64,000 nt of DNA from Phialocephala subalpina (taxonomy: Eukaryota > Ascomycota > Leotiomycetes > Helotiales > Mollisiaceae): assembly GCA_900073065.1 (NCBI GenBank), contig FJOG01000043.1:242775-306774 (forward strand), given 5' to 3'. The notes under the pieces are model-generated. The model worked only from the letters and a program-made list of their open reading frames with translations, did no database searches and was not told where the DNA came from. A program made the position numbers and the translations under genes. Of the stretch, positions 34,611 through 45,995 are shown one piece after another. Every line of letters begins with the position of its first letter. Within the stretch, counting starts at the first letter, position 1.

Positions 34611-37029
34611 ATGGCTTCAGAACGCGCTCCAACAAGCGAAGTAGGTGATCAATTGCCCACCGAAGCGGCACCAGCGTACAACGATGCAACAGGAACCCTT
34701 GACCTCAACGCAGCTGGTCTGAGCACACAAAGTCAAGTCGGCAGTCTGTTCTCCCTTCCACTTCGTGCTACATGAACTCACAGGATATCAGATGACGGGC
34801 GACTCGAAATATATATCGACGAAACCGACACGCAGCTTGCGAAGCAATTCGAGCAGATCCAATTAGCCTCCCAACAAGAACCACAAACCCCTCCTACATC
34901 CACCTCCCCTCCCTCATACATCGATGGCAGACCCGATAAAGTTCCACCACCTCTCAACGTCGTCATTCACGTGGTTGGCTCTCGAGGAGATGTTCAGCCA
35001 TTTGTTGCGCTCGGTCAAGTGCTCAAGAACAAATATGGACACCGAGTGCGGCTGGCAACACATGGCACATTCAAGAAGTTCGTGGAGGAGAATGGCTTGG
35101 AGTTCTTCGACATTGGTGGCGACCCGACAGAGTTGATGGCATTTATGGTCAAGAATCCGGGTCTAATACCAGGCATGAAGTCTCTGAAAGAAGGTGACGT
35201 GGGCAAGAGGCGAAAGGGCATGGCTGAAATTCTCCAGGGCTGCTGGAAATCTTGTGCCGATGCTGACGAAGCCAAAGAGGAGGATGGCAATACACCAACG
35301 CAGCGGCTAAGGCCATTTATCGCGAATGCCATCATTGCGAACCCGCCCAGCTTCGCGCATATCCATTGTGCAGAGAAGCTGGGGATACCGTTGCATTTGA
35401 TGTTCACGTATGTCTAACATCCCCCTCGATTCAAATTGCGGTGCTGACTCTGTTTCTAGGATGCCTTGGTCGCCAACTCGCGAATTTCCCCAACCCATCG
35501 CGAATATCAAGTCCTCAAATGCCAGCAGAACCATGACAAACGAATTGTCGTACACTCTCGTCGACATGATGACCTGGCAGGGCTTGGGCGATATCATCAA
35601 TAAGTTTAGAACAGAGACTCTGGACCTTGGACCTCTCACTCAGGCCGCGGCGACAAGTATGCTTCATCGACTCCAAATACCGTATACATACTGCTGGTCT
35701 CCGGCACTGATCCCAAAGCCCAAGGACTGGGGCCACTACATTGATATCTCGGGCTTCTACTTTCTCAATCTCTCCACCAACTACCAACCTGAACCCGACC
35801 TCGCTGAGTTTTTGGCCGCAGGCCCTCCGCCTGTCTACATTGGCTTCGGCTCAATTGTCGTCGAGGATCCCAACGCAATGACTGAATTGATCTTCGAAGC
35901 TGTCAGAAAGACCGGACAGCGAGCCTTGGTTTCCAAAGGTTGGGGTGGCTTCGGTGGTGATAAATTAGACAAACCTGACGGAGTCTTCATGCTTGGCAAT
36001 TGTCCACATGACTGGCTTTTCAAGCACGTTTCTGCCGTTGTTCATCATGGCGGAGCAGGTACGACAGCAGCAGGTATTGCGCTGGGACGGCCTACCGTCA
36101 TTGTTCCATTCTTCGGCGACCAGCCTTTCTGGGGCGCAATGGTTGCTCGTGCTGGTGCTGGACCTTCACCTATTCCATTCAAGGAGCTCACTGCCCAAGG
36201 ACTTGCGGATGCCATCCTCACGGCTCTGAAGCCCGAGACTCTGGAGCGAGCAAAAGAACTCGGGGAGCGTATCCGCGAGGAGAAGGGCTGTGAAGCTGGA
36301 GCTGCCAGCTTCCATGCACAGATGGATGTCAAGCTGCTTCGGTGCTTGATGGCGCCTAGCCGAGCAGCAGTCTGGATGCTGAAGACCAAGAACGACCATA
36401 TCAGGCTGAGTGCCTTTGCTGCCACCGTGTTGGGCAACGAAGGTCTCATAGACCTCAATGAGCTGAAGCTCTACCGACCGTATGAATACGCTGTGGAAGA
36501 ATCCATTACAGTGGCCAATCTCAGCAATGCCAATCCCATCCTTAGCACCTTAGGCTCCTTCGGATCTGGCATCATTAACCTACCTGTCAACGTTGGCAAA
36601 GCATGGGGTGGTGTCGTGTATCAACCGTATAAAGGTGCCAAAGCCGATGGTCTGCGAGGATTTGGAAAGGGGCTCGGTAAAGGTGTTGGGAATCTGTTCT
36701 TTCCCAAACGCGGCCTCTTCCAAATGAACGGCAAGGCGTATGGTATACGCCCCCTCTACGATTCTATCAGAAAAAAGATGGGATCTGATACATTGAGCTT
36801 CATCCTCGCTGTCTACTTCACCCAAGGGTTTGAAGAGGCGAACGCTGCGACTGAAGAGGAACGCTTGGATGTGTTGAGAAGGTGGACTCAGTTGAGTCCG
36901 GAGTTGAAGAAGAAGAAGAGTGGGAGTAGTACGGCGAGTGCGCCAATGAGTATGACGAGTACGAGGACCAGCACTAGTACCAGCACTACGATGAGTGATA
37001 CTGGTGGGACGAGTTATTCTGGAAGATGA
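34611..37029 (+). CDS. Family-1 UDP-glycosyltransferase, sterol-glucosyltransferase-like
   Basis: It probably transfers a sugar from a UDP-sugar to a lipid or sterol-like acceptor. The start at 34611 follows a pyrimidine-rich leader. A first intron lies near 34735-34795 (exact ends uncertain), after which the frame reads DDGRLEIYIDETDTQL. NVVIHVVGSRGDVQPFVALG is the GT28-type N-terminal fold of sterol glucosyltransferases. The 52-nt intron 35408-35459 joins LMFT to MPWSPTREFPQP. The donor-binding part has VYIGFGSIVVEDP, LGNCPHDWLF and VVHHGGAGTTAAGIALGRPT, the PSPG-like signature. The C-terminal extension has Gly/Lys repeats (GFGKGLGKGVGNLFFPKRG) and a Ser/Thr-rich tail. It lacks the long N-terminal PH/GRAM half of Atg26-type enzymes. 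It faces the Zn2Cys6 gene at 38841-41220. Confidence 0.88.
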
Positions 37030-37440
37030 GGCATCTCGCCCAACTTTGGATCCCGTTCAGCTTTGGATCTCGTAGGATGATGAGATGTTGACTTATACTT
37101 TCGATCTTTGCGACCTATGGGGGGGAGAGGGCGGAGGTTGTTATTTCTTTAGCTATATACCCGTTAGATTTACAATTATATTCAATGTTCTCTTCGAGCT
37201 CAGCTTGAATTCGCATTGGATTCGGTATCGGACTTGGTTTATTTCTCGCTTTATGTGGAGTTCTTTGGCCTCGTTGATCAATATCACAAGCAAACAGTGC
37301 TACATTGTTATGCTTCTCCTTTGTTCAGAGTACAGCAACAGATGGCGCTTCTATGCCACCTTCCTGAAATATGATGTCATGCTATGAGCTCTCTCATCAG
37401 GTGGTTCAGGAATTTCTCGATAATGCGGGACATCACTCAA

Positions 37441-38050
37441 TTTTCGTTACACATCTCGTCTAACGTGCCTGTTCTGATGCACTCAAAATCTGGTTGGCTT
37501 GACAAGAGAGGATTTTCGTTGTGCATCTCAGCTCGATTCGTTTCTTTAATTGTTCCGATGCTGGCTTTGATTACTTCAGCTCCTCATATGAAAGTAGCTG
37601 GTTTTTGGAACAATGAAGGAATTTCGTTGCGCATCTCACTTGACGCGCCCGTCTCTAATTCTACTGAACGGATCTATTTGTTTAGGATATTGGATGAGTT
37701 TCGTTGCACATCTTAGTCTAGCGCGTCTGCTCTAAAGCGCAGCATTACCATTCTGGTCTGCTCGACTGTTCAGTGAATGTGCAGATAGGAATTTGAATGT
37801 ACTGGATCTTTTGGGAGAATAGAAGGTTTCGTTGCATATCTCAGCTTGACGCGTCTCTCTCATTGACTCTGCTCCTCAATTAAATGTACAGGAATACAAT
37901 AGGACTTAAGAATGGCGTTCGTTGCACATCTCTACCGACGCGCCCGCTCTGACGCATTACATTCTGCTAGTTGGGAGCTTTGTGAATATACCAAATTCCC
38001 TAGGACAATGAAGAGGTTTTGTTGCACTTCGCATTGTAGCGGCCGATACC
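37441..38050 (+). repeat. Seven degenerate interspersed copies of a ~35-bp motif
   Basis: The unit TTTCGTTGCnCATCTCA followed by a GACGCG-like box recurs near 37441, 37513, 37621, 37698, 37827, 37917 and 38016 on the plus strand, spaced 70-130 bp apart. Spacers share TCTGATGCA or CTCTAA-type words. No coding potential was recognised. It lies downstream of the glycosyltransferase gene. Confidence 0.7.
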
Positions 38051-38229
38051 GGCTCACTAGTAGTCTGGAGCAACTCTTGGGCTCGGCGAATGGTTGGATG
38101 TTGAAGGCCAAGTGTCAAGTGTCGTTTGTTGAAAGAGGTGGAGGGTGGAGAATGTCAAGCTTGAGTCCTCCACGACCCAGACCTCTGCTGCAGCCGCCAT
38201 TCTGGCTGGCTATACCTGTCATAAGTTAG

Positions 38230-38840
38230 CACAAGTTCGAAAATGCCATGGAGCTCTGCTTTGTGTCTAAGGAGACTGGATGCTCTGTAGGGGGATGTCG
38301 ACCACTGGTACCTCGTATTCACAAGTGTCATTGGCGGGACATCGTTCCCAACTCTGGGAAATGGCATCCACTCACAGTTCAGTCTTGCGAATAAGAAAAG
38401 AAACGAGGTAAAGTGTTGTCGGGACGTTATGTCAAGTTAACGATATCAAAGGCATTTCTTGATTGCAACGCGTCCCGAGGTCGAGCTCACGCGATTCTGC
38501 CTGGCAGTTGCATCTCACCGCCTCTCATCACATATGTCGCTTCGCCCGTATATTTGCCTAGCGAAGGGCAATAGGGGGTAAGTCCGACATGCGTCAACAG
38601 CTCCAATACTGGTGTTCCAAACACATTCGCTACTCCATTCCTGGTTTTGAGACATTCAAGGAAGAAGATTAAATACTCGGAGCGCGTTCATCCCAAGTTC
38701 CGATTGCTGAAGACAACCCCGGATAACCATTCGTCATTACCTCGAGTCCAAAGAAGGGCAAATCATAGCTCGCTAAGTGATCCGAGCCGAATTAGAGTCT
38801 TACACAAGTTGGCAACATGTAAATCTGGAAAGGGACAGAT
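38230..38840. other. Intergenic region, no gene seen
   Basis: This is the space between the repeat array and the 3' end of the Zn2Cys6 gene. Nothing is supported. Confidence 0.4.
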
Positions 38841-41220
38841 TCAGTTCTTACCTTGATGCGCAGACCAGCCGGCCGGATTTTCAAACTCAGCAAAGAACTC
38901 TGACGAGTCTTCAAACTGATGATCAACAAATTCCCCAGCTTCGCGACCATTTGGGGTTCCAAGAACGATGTTCAGTGATTCAACCGCCTTCTGGGCTTCT
39001 TTCGAAATGTCGCTGGAGCGGAGCCATATCTCGCGCGACTTCCTCAACAATCCACGAATCTTCTCCGAGACCTCCTCCTCCAGCTCAATCAAATTGTTCC
39101 CATTGAGATGCTTGATATAGAAGCAAAGCACACTGGCGGCCAGCAGGAAGTCATGGTTTAGGATCGAAATATATGTCGAGCTCACTGACGAGAGACGACC
39201 GTCTGGGTGCGTCTCCTCAGCGAGCAGGTGGTGATAATCCAGAATCGTGACCGCCGACTCCAAGCAAATCTCCCTCGCATGGGCGTATTCGAACTTTGTC
39301 ATCGACGCTGACAGGTACTTCTTGTACAGAGTGATTCGCATCTTGTGGAAGAATATGTCCAAGTACATCCTTTGTATAATGGTTCGAGAGGTTTCTGTGA
39401 TTGACTGCGGGAGTGGATGCCAGTGTAAACTTGACGGCAAGGACTTTCGAGTATCTTCGAGTAGTGTCTCAAATCTCGCTAGTTCGGTGTAAGGATACGG
39501 TCGGATATCGTGTGCCAAGTCACTGATGATACCACCAACTGAAATGATACGGTTCTTGGCGATAAGGTAAAGGACGGGAGTGGATTCTGAATCCACCCGC
39601 GGCTTGCGGACTTCGGTAGTTTCCTCCTCGATATCCGAGTCCAGCAAGTTTCGAGGTTCTTCCGTATCACACTGCTGAGGCTTGATCATCCTAGGCAGAC
39701 CTGTCATCAACGAAAGACAGATATCGATCTGGAAGACTGTTGCCCAAACCCTCCGTCGTATTTCGCCTGCAAAGGGTGATATTAGTTTGAAGTGCTTTGG
39801 ATCCCTATGTAGCCCCATACGAAAAGACATTGGTATGAGTATACAATGTAAGACCCAGATCTCAAACTCGGTGTCTTGGCAAAGAAAGTGTTCGATCATG
39901 TAATATTGTATCAGAGTCTCAAGGACGAAAGGGCCTCCTTTGGTGTATTTGCCCAGTCTCAGACACTGGACGATCTTCTCGCGGAGTATGTTGACGCGAA
40001 AAAAATGCTGAGGGTCAGGTGGCGCCGACGTTGATTGAGAAGCATGCTGCGCCCCGAGACACATTATAGTGAACAAAAGGCCAATCCACATGATTGGGGT
40101 GATGGAAGGTTCCTCCCAGAAGTGTTCATACTGTAAAAGGTTTTCAGCAATACCATAATTAATGTTTGGAACAGAAGGAAATGACTTCGCTGAGGAACTG
40201 GCCGCTATGGAGCACTCCTGAATTATTCGTCAGTATATCCGGTACCAATACCATTGCTTCAGCCAAGGTGGATAATGAGCAGGTTTCTTGATAGGCGAGC
40301 CTACATGCTTTACTCACCAGGAGCAATATCTAAGGTAAAATACCTAGACACCAATCTGTCTGCCTCTCGTCGAGTGGGTATGCTAGATAGGATCTCAGCT
40401 TTTGTGATTTGGGGACAGCCATACAGGAGCTGAGGCCAATTCGAGTGTCCAGATTTTGCCTCATTGTCTTCTGTCGCCAATCTGCGAGTCGCTTCTTCCT
40501 GTTCGAAATGTTCCTTGAGTTCTGAAATTGAGTCAAGTATTGCTACCCAATGCGCACTGCCTACATAGCTTGGAGTGCCTGCACTGTCCATGTTCATACT
40601 TCCACAATCCACTGGTACAGATGAGAAGGTGTCAACAGCTCCATTGTCGTCGCCGAGGGGAAGAAAGGTTCCATTAGGGCTGGTACTCGAGACCGACGTG
40701 TCCTCCGATAACTGTGGACCCCCGGATATGGGAATATCAGTGTCTGGGATTGGAACTGGTTGTGCAAAGTCCCTCGGAGGGTCAGATACCGATGTACTGC
40801 CAGTCGTTGTACTAGCTGAGGCGCTCGTGTCTTGTTGCATGAGACTGATGACGAGACTTTCGAGTTGCTGAATCCGTTCATGCACAGTCCCTGCGGGTCT
40901 GGGAAGGATACTTTGCTGAGCATCCGCGTTGTAGACACAGGATGAAGCGAGCCCTCTCCTCGAACAGGTACCGCATGGAGTTTGACGGTCGCATCGCACC
41001 CTACAGAATGTATGGTCAGTTCGTAAGTCAGTAGGAAAGGAAGCGGGATTGATAATTCCTGTTTCAAAACTCACTTTCTTCTTTTACACAGATTGCAAGA
41101 TAGTTGAGGCTTGTCACGGCGCTGACTAAGATGAGAGCGCAAGCGCTCGCGATGGTCTCCTCCCGAAGTAGTCAATGGTGGCGTATCTGACGCATGAGGA
41201 TGACTTGGACTCGTGATCAT
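38841..41220 (-). CDS. Zn(II)2Cys6 transcription factor with fungal_trans region
   Basis: Exon 1 (41220-41075) and exon 2 (from 41000) flank a 74-nt intron and splice to CNLCKRRKVRCDRQTPC with GTCSRRGLASSC, an intact Zn2Cys6 cluster. A leucine-rich linker (RIQQLESLVISLMQQ) follows and may dimerise. After the exon ending DIAPG there is an 80-100 nt intron, a short exon (VLHSGQFLSE) and probably another intron ending TTTTACAG. The long last exon begins YEHFWEEPSITPIMWIGLLF. It has the fungal_trans core (LGKYTKGGPFVLETLIQYYM, FRMGLHRDPKHF, RRRVWATVFQIDICLSLMTG). The gene is divergent from the NmrA-like gene (381 bp between starts), so it may regulate that gene and its neighbours; this is inference from position only. 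Confidence 0.85.
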
Positions 41221-41601
41221 ATCTATGCGGCCCCCAATAGCCCTAATTTAGCAACGAATTGATTTGTTGTGAAGTACCGGCAAGCCGTGGATGGGCAAAA
41301 GTTGAGGTTTCTTTGTTGCTCGGTCGTCCGAGATTTTCGGGGGATGGGATGGACCTGCATTAGGCTGCTGCAATGCATCCACTAGCCTAACGTTTTTGGC
41401 CAATGACATGGGCTCCTTCTGGCTAGGAACTACTGCACATTATGAAATCCACGAAGGTCTTGAAAGTCTGTAGATATAAAGAAGAAAGGTGTCTGCTCTT
41501 TCGCCCATGGCTTTTCAACCACCTCGTCAAATTTCTCGTTCGCTATCCTCAAGTGATCACCTTTTCAAGTCAACTTAACAAGTGTCTTTCGACATATCAC
41601 A
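41221..41601. promoter_or_regulatory. Divergent promoter region of the regulator and NmrA-like genes
   Basis: 381 bp separate the two start codons. A TATAAA at 41475-41480 points to the plus-strand NmrA-like gene, 122 bp from its ATG. Inverted CGG-type half-sites (GGTCGTCCGAG near 41322) could bind a Zn2Cys6 protein, but this is speculative. Confidence 0.45.
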
Positions 41602-42824
41602 ATGGTGAAGATAGCAATTGCTGGTGGCTCTGGCCGTGCGTGACACTCAAGCTCCGGGAGACAATATCATGCTGATGTTTCATTGTAGAAGTCGCACAGG
41701 AAGTCATTGATGCCTTGATGGCTACGAAAAAGCATGAGATTACTATCTTGAGTAGGAAGGTGCGTCGTGATCCGGCACTTCTTGTTCTTCACCAGATTGT
41801 TGCTGATGTAACTCCGTAGGGCTCCGCGAGAGACATGACTTCTGGAATTCATTTCTCTGCTGTCAACTACAACGACAAGAGTGACCTAGCCGAAGCCTTG
41901 CAAGGAGTTCACACCGTCTTGTCTTTCATCCAACTGCTGTCAGACACGGGAAATCAATCGCAGAAAAATCTTATAGATGCTTGCATCAGCGCCGGCGTGA
42001 AACGTTTTGCTCCGAGTGAGTATAGCAGGTAAGCTTTCTCTGGAATGTGATCCCAGAGAGGTAATGACCCTGCAGCTCGGAGGTAACAGACATGCCCTTT
42101 TACGCCGGAAAAGAAGTGATCAGAGACTACTTGAAGAAGGTCAACGAGAACAGAAAGGTTAGAAATCAGTCCTAGATTCGACTTCCGTTCGTCCTCTAAC
42201 TTTTATTTCAGGTTCTCGAGTACACTCTCTTCCAACCAGGCCTGTTCTTGGACTATCTAGGCTTTCCATATAAGACGTCCAAGCATATCGCTCCACTGAG
42301 CACCTTCATTGACTTCCAGCATTGTCGTGCAATCGTTATTGAGGATCATGACTTTTTCATGACTTTCACAGCAGCCCATGATCTTGCTACGGTTGTTGCC
42401 CGCGCAGTCGACTATGAGGGCGAATGGCCTGTGATTGGTGGTATCAGAGGCAACAGAGTTCCCGTCTCGAAGATTCTCGAGATTGGCGAGAAAGTTCGAG
42501 GTGTGCTATTCCCTGTCCAATGCAGAAATAAAGTTTCCCTGTTACTAACATGAGACTGCAGGTCGTCCTTTTGCTATCGAGAAGGTGAAACTCGAAGATC
42601 TTGAAGCTGGAGTCCTGAAGACATCCTGGACCTTGCAAGCGAGCCACGCAAGTGTTGATGAGGAGCAGGCCACGAATATGTTGACAACGGTTCTCATTGC
42701 AATGCTTCTAAGCAGCGCAAAGGGTGCATGGGATGTTTCGAATGAGTTCAACGAACTTGTGCCCAATTATGAGTTCGTTCAGATAGATGACTTCCTTGCG
42801 AAGACCTGGGAGGGAAAACCGTAG
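41602..42824 (+). CDS. NmrA-like / isoflavone-reductase-like NAD(P)-binding protein
   Basis: Six exons (41602-41635, 41689-41759, 41820-42028, 42076-42157, 42212-42500 and 42562-42824) join in frame to a 315-aa protein. The N-terminus KIAIAGGSGQVAQEVIDAL is a Rossmann fold with a GGSG-x-VA dinucleotide loop. LQGVHTVLSFI and KNLIDACISAGVKRFAPSEY are typical of NmrA-like and isoflavone/phenylcoumaran reductase-like proteins, which bind NAD(P) and either reduce small aromatic molecules or sense redox state. There is no signal peptide, so it is likely cytosolic. The neighbouring regulator and MFS transporter suggest a small catabolic or secondary-metabolite unit. The substrate is unknown. Confidence 0.9.
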
Positions 42825-42920
42825 CGATGATTGTTATCTAAGAGTGCTCAATGCAATGAAAGTTGGTATTCCTTAAAACAACATTTGAGGATTGAATCAC
42901 GAGCCAGATAGAGTGTACCT

Positions 42921-43420
42921 TTTTGCGTGAAGAATAGGACAAGATGTGCCGGGGATTTCCCGTTTCAGGTAGGCTGCGTCATGGCGCCCCATGGGTCGCC
43001 AAGGCCTGCATAAAATTAATTCATAAAGCTTTGTATAAAAGTATAAAACTGCATTAAACGGTGTATAACTACATAAGTCTTGCATAAAGGAATCTGATGG
43101 GGCCCAGGGGGCCCCGTGGGGGACCACGGGCCGACCCGTCAACGGGGCCTCAAGAACCATGTGTCCATGATTTTGCGTGAAGAATAGGACAAGATGTGCC
43201 GGGGATTTCCCGTTTCAGGTAGGCTGCGTCATGGCGCCCCATGGGTCGCCAAGGCCTGCATAAAATTAATTCATAAAGCTTTGTATAAAAGTATAAAACT
43301 GCATTAAACGGTGTATAACTACATAAGTCTTGCATAAAGGAATCTGATGGGGCCCAGGGGGCCCCGTGGGGGACCACGGGCCGACCCGTCAACGGGGCCT
43401 CAAGAACCATGTGTCCATGA
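42921..43420. repeat. Tandem duplication, 2 x 250 bp
   Basis: 42921-43170 and 43171-43420 appear identical, with a period of exactly 250 bp. The unit has GC-rich palindromic ends (GGCGCCCCATGG..., GGGGCCC...GGGCCCC) and several CATAAA words. The exact length, shared with the next duplication, suggests an assembly artefact. Confidence 0.9.
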
Positions 43421-43459
43421 TGTTACACGATTGCACAGTACAAGCTTCGTGAGATCCGA

Positions 43460-45104
43460 TCACTCATGATCCCAGTTGGAGTAGATATACTCCCGGAACT
43501 TCTTCCCCCAGAAGTTGACTGGGAGCCCAACAAGTCCTACCAACCAAGTCAAGGCCGCCAACTCAAGATAGGTGTTTCCAAGGCCTTGCGAAGCGATCCA
43601 CGGCTCAATGCTGGAGCCCAATGCAAAGCTCAACCCATAACCTCCTGCACCAACAATGACGATGGCAGGACCAGCCCACCGGGGAAATGCCTCCGTGACC
43701 CATAAAGCGTTCGACGTAAAAAGCGAGATGGCACTGAAGTAATCTAGTCCCACGAAGAAGAGAATATATCTCCAATCCCACAAGTCCTACCAACCAAGTC
43801 AAGGCCGCCAACTCAAGATAGGTGTTTCCAAGGCCTTGCGAAGCGATCCACGGCTCAATGCTGGAGCCCAATGCAAAGCTCAACCCATAACCTCCTGCAC
43901 CAACAATGACGATGGCAGGACCAGCCCACCGGGGAAATGCCTCCGTGACCCATAAAGCGTTCGACGTAAAAAGCGAGATGGCACTGAAGTAATCTAGTCC
44001 CACGAAGAAGAGAATATATCTCCAATCCCACAGGTTGCGCAGGTGATGACCATGCCACCAAACACGAATGCGTTCAGGACCAATACCCAGAGGATCAATG
44101 GGTTGAATGTGCAGATGAGGATTTGACGAGGGAATGCCTTCATCGCTGGCCATCCACCTGTTGTTGTTCGATTCCAAAACAGCACACTCTTCAAGGATGC
44201 GGATCGTGTCTGTGGTACGTCGGGGATTGGCTTTCCTCCAGGTACCTCATCCCACTTTGAGTATACCGTGACGCTGCCACTCTCGCTTTGTGCCAGGATA
44301 TGTCCATCAAAAGCCATGGGCACGCGTTGGAAATATGTTTCTGGAGACCAAGCAAGGGCGAGGACGATGGTGAGGGCACAAGGTCCCAGCCACACCCAGT
44401 AGAATGCTCTCCAAGATGATCCCGAGGCGATGTATGGGGTAAAGGCAAGGCCGACATTGGAGAGACCGTTACATACACTCCAGAACAGTGCTATGTACCG
44501 AGGGCGTTGATGGATGAATGTGAGGTCGATTACCATGAGTAGCATCTGGGATTGTTAGACATGGGTGTGGAGAGGAGAGGAGACATACTGTGCTCGGCGA
44601 GATACCCCCTGCGATCCCCTGAAGACATCTTGCTATGAGGTGCATATAAAAGCTTCGGGAGACTGCAGCCATCAATGTTGACAATGTGAGGAGGAGCGAA
44701 CACAGTAGGAAGACGGGTCTTCGACCGATGGCAATGGAGAGCGGTACCCAAATCAAGGCACCAATTCCCCAGAACAGGCATGGGACCGAAGATAACACGT
44801 CGAGTCGGAAAGGGGCAATTTCCTTCTTTGTCAGATTGTTTCGCTGTGAGTGGGTGAAGTACGTTACCTCTGGGGAATATTCATCCTGTAGTGCATGTAG
44901 GAGAAGACTCGTGCCCTGCACTTGGACCAAACCGATGGTTGTGAATACATACATGGAGAGTAGGGCGAGGAATTTTTTGAGGTTGCTCCATTTCAGCGGA
45001 TCGTTTGGTGATCGGGATGGGATGGGTAGCTGAATGGTCTCTCCATTTGAGGTTATTAGGAAGACACTGCCCTTTCTGCCGTAGTCGGCGGTCTTCTCGC
45101 TCAT
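43460..45104 (-). pseudogene. MFS transporter gene, 3' part truncated and duplicated in this assembly
   Basis: Start ATG at 45104 (MSEKTADYG). Exon 1 ends at 44589 and a 43-nt intron leads to exon 2 (44545 down). The protein belongs to the major facilitator superfamily of membrane transporters: NDPLKWSNLKKFLALLSMYV opens helix 1, IGRRPVFLLCSLLLTLSTLM holds the loop 2-3 motif, and FWSVCNGLSNVGLAFTPYIA follows. After FGGMVITCATC at about 44031 the sequence jumps to the last helices (WDWRYILFFVGLDYFSAISL). About four helices that normally lie between are missing, and the frame changes. The terminal 250 bp are then repeated out of frame. The last copy ends KKFREYIYSNWDHE at 43460. I think the true gene is a normal 12-helix transporter and that the break is a mis-assembly. 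Confidence 0.8.
43531..44030. repeat. Tandem duplication, 2 x 250 bp, inside the MFS gene
   Basis: 43531-43780 and 43781-44030 are identical with a period of exactly 250 bp. The right edge (44030/44031) is also the point where the transporter lacks several helices. Confidence 0.92.
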
Positions 45105-45995
45105 CTTGAAAAAATTGTTTGCTCGACATCGTGAATGAGACGTGGTCGAGTAGTTATATCGCTCATGCTCTCGACTCGCAAGCTCAAACTCTGAAGAAAG
45201 TTTATATTTTGAAACTTTCTTCTCCCCTTTTACCAAGGGATGTTTCCCACCAAGAGAACTTAAAGTCCTAGTTCGGGATGGCGGGGTATAATAGCCGAAT
45301 TAGCTGACTTCCCCGCAAGCCGAGAGCCTGTGGAGGAGGGCCTGGGAACAATAACTCGCGTTCAAGCGTGCACGGGCCCGTTCGGATGAAACTGATGTTC
45401 CTGCTTCGAGTCGAATGAAACAATAGAGTTCTCGCTTCAGCGCTGGAAGAGCATGAAGCCGTGCTGCTCGGTACTGCTCGGTACTGCTTTTAAAGTTTAG
45501 CACGGACTAGTTCCTGGCAAGCTCCGAAACGTTGGCTCGGACATTGCTCCGATAGCCTGCAAAGCCTGGCCACACGTGACTCTCGGCTCGCTCCTTTTCC
45601 CTCGACAACGGAGTAGATGGCTCAGTCAAAGTGGTAATGGAAACATCCATCAAGTCCTCTAACTATCGTAGATGTTGATTGGAGAGTCTCAAACATGTGC
45701 AGTCGCGCTCAATCATGCTCATCTAGCTGATGAGGGCCGTTGCAGGAGGTCGATGCGAGCTGCGCTTTCAATCCCCGGTCCTGACTAAGCCTTTCTAGCT
45801 CGCTTCTCCTTCACGGAATGGCGCTCCTTGGCCAAGATGTCTTGCCAATCCATGACTATACTAACTCAGCCTAAGAAAGTCTAGACAAGCAGGGAGATCG
45901 GACATTCTGGATGCTGGCGATTTGGATGTGCCTGCACGGCCTCAAGAAAGAAATTCCAGGCGTGTAATCGAGGGAGAAGCTCGACATCTTGACGT
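45105..45995. other. Intergenic region, no gene seen
   Basis: Upstream region of the transporter, and region beyond the 3' end of the 1112-aa gene. Only short unsupported frames occur. Confidence 0.5.

Noticed and set aside
42897..43410. Duplicated 86-87-codon minus-strand frames
   Set aside because: They are copies of one chance frame in the 250-bp tandem duplication, with GC-rich palindromes and no domain.
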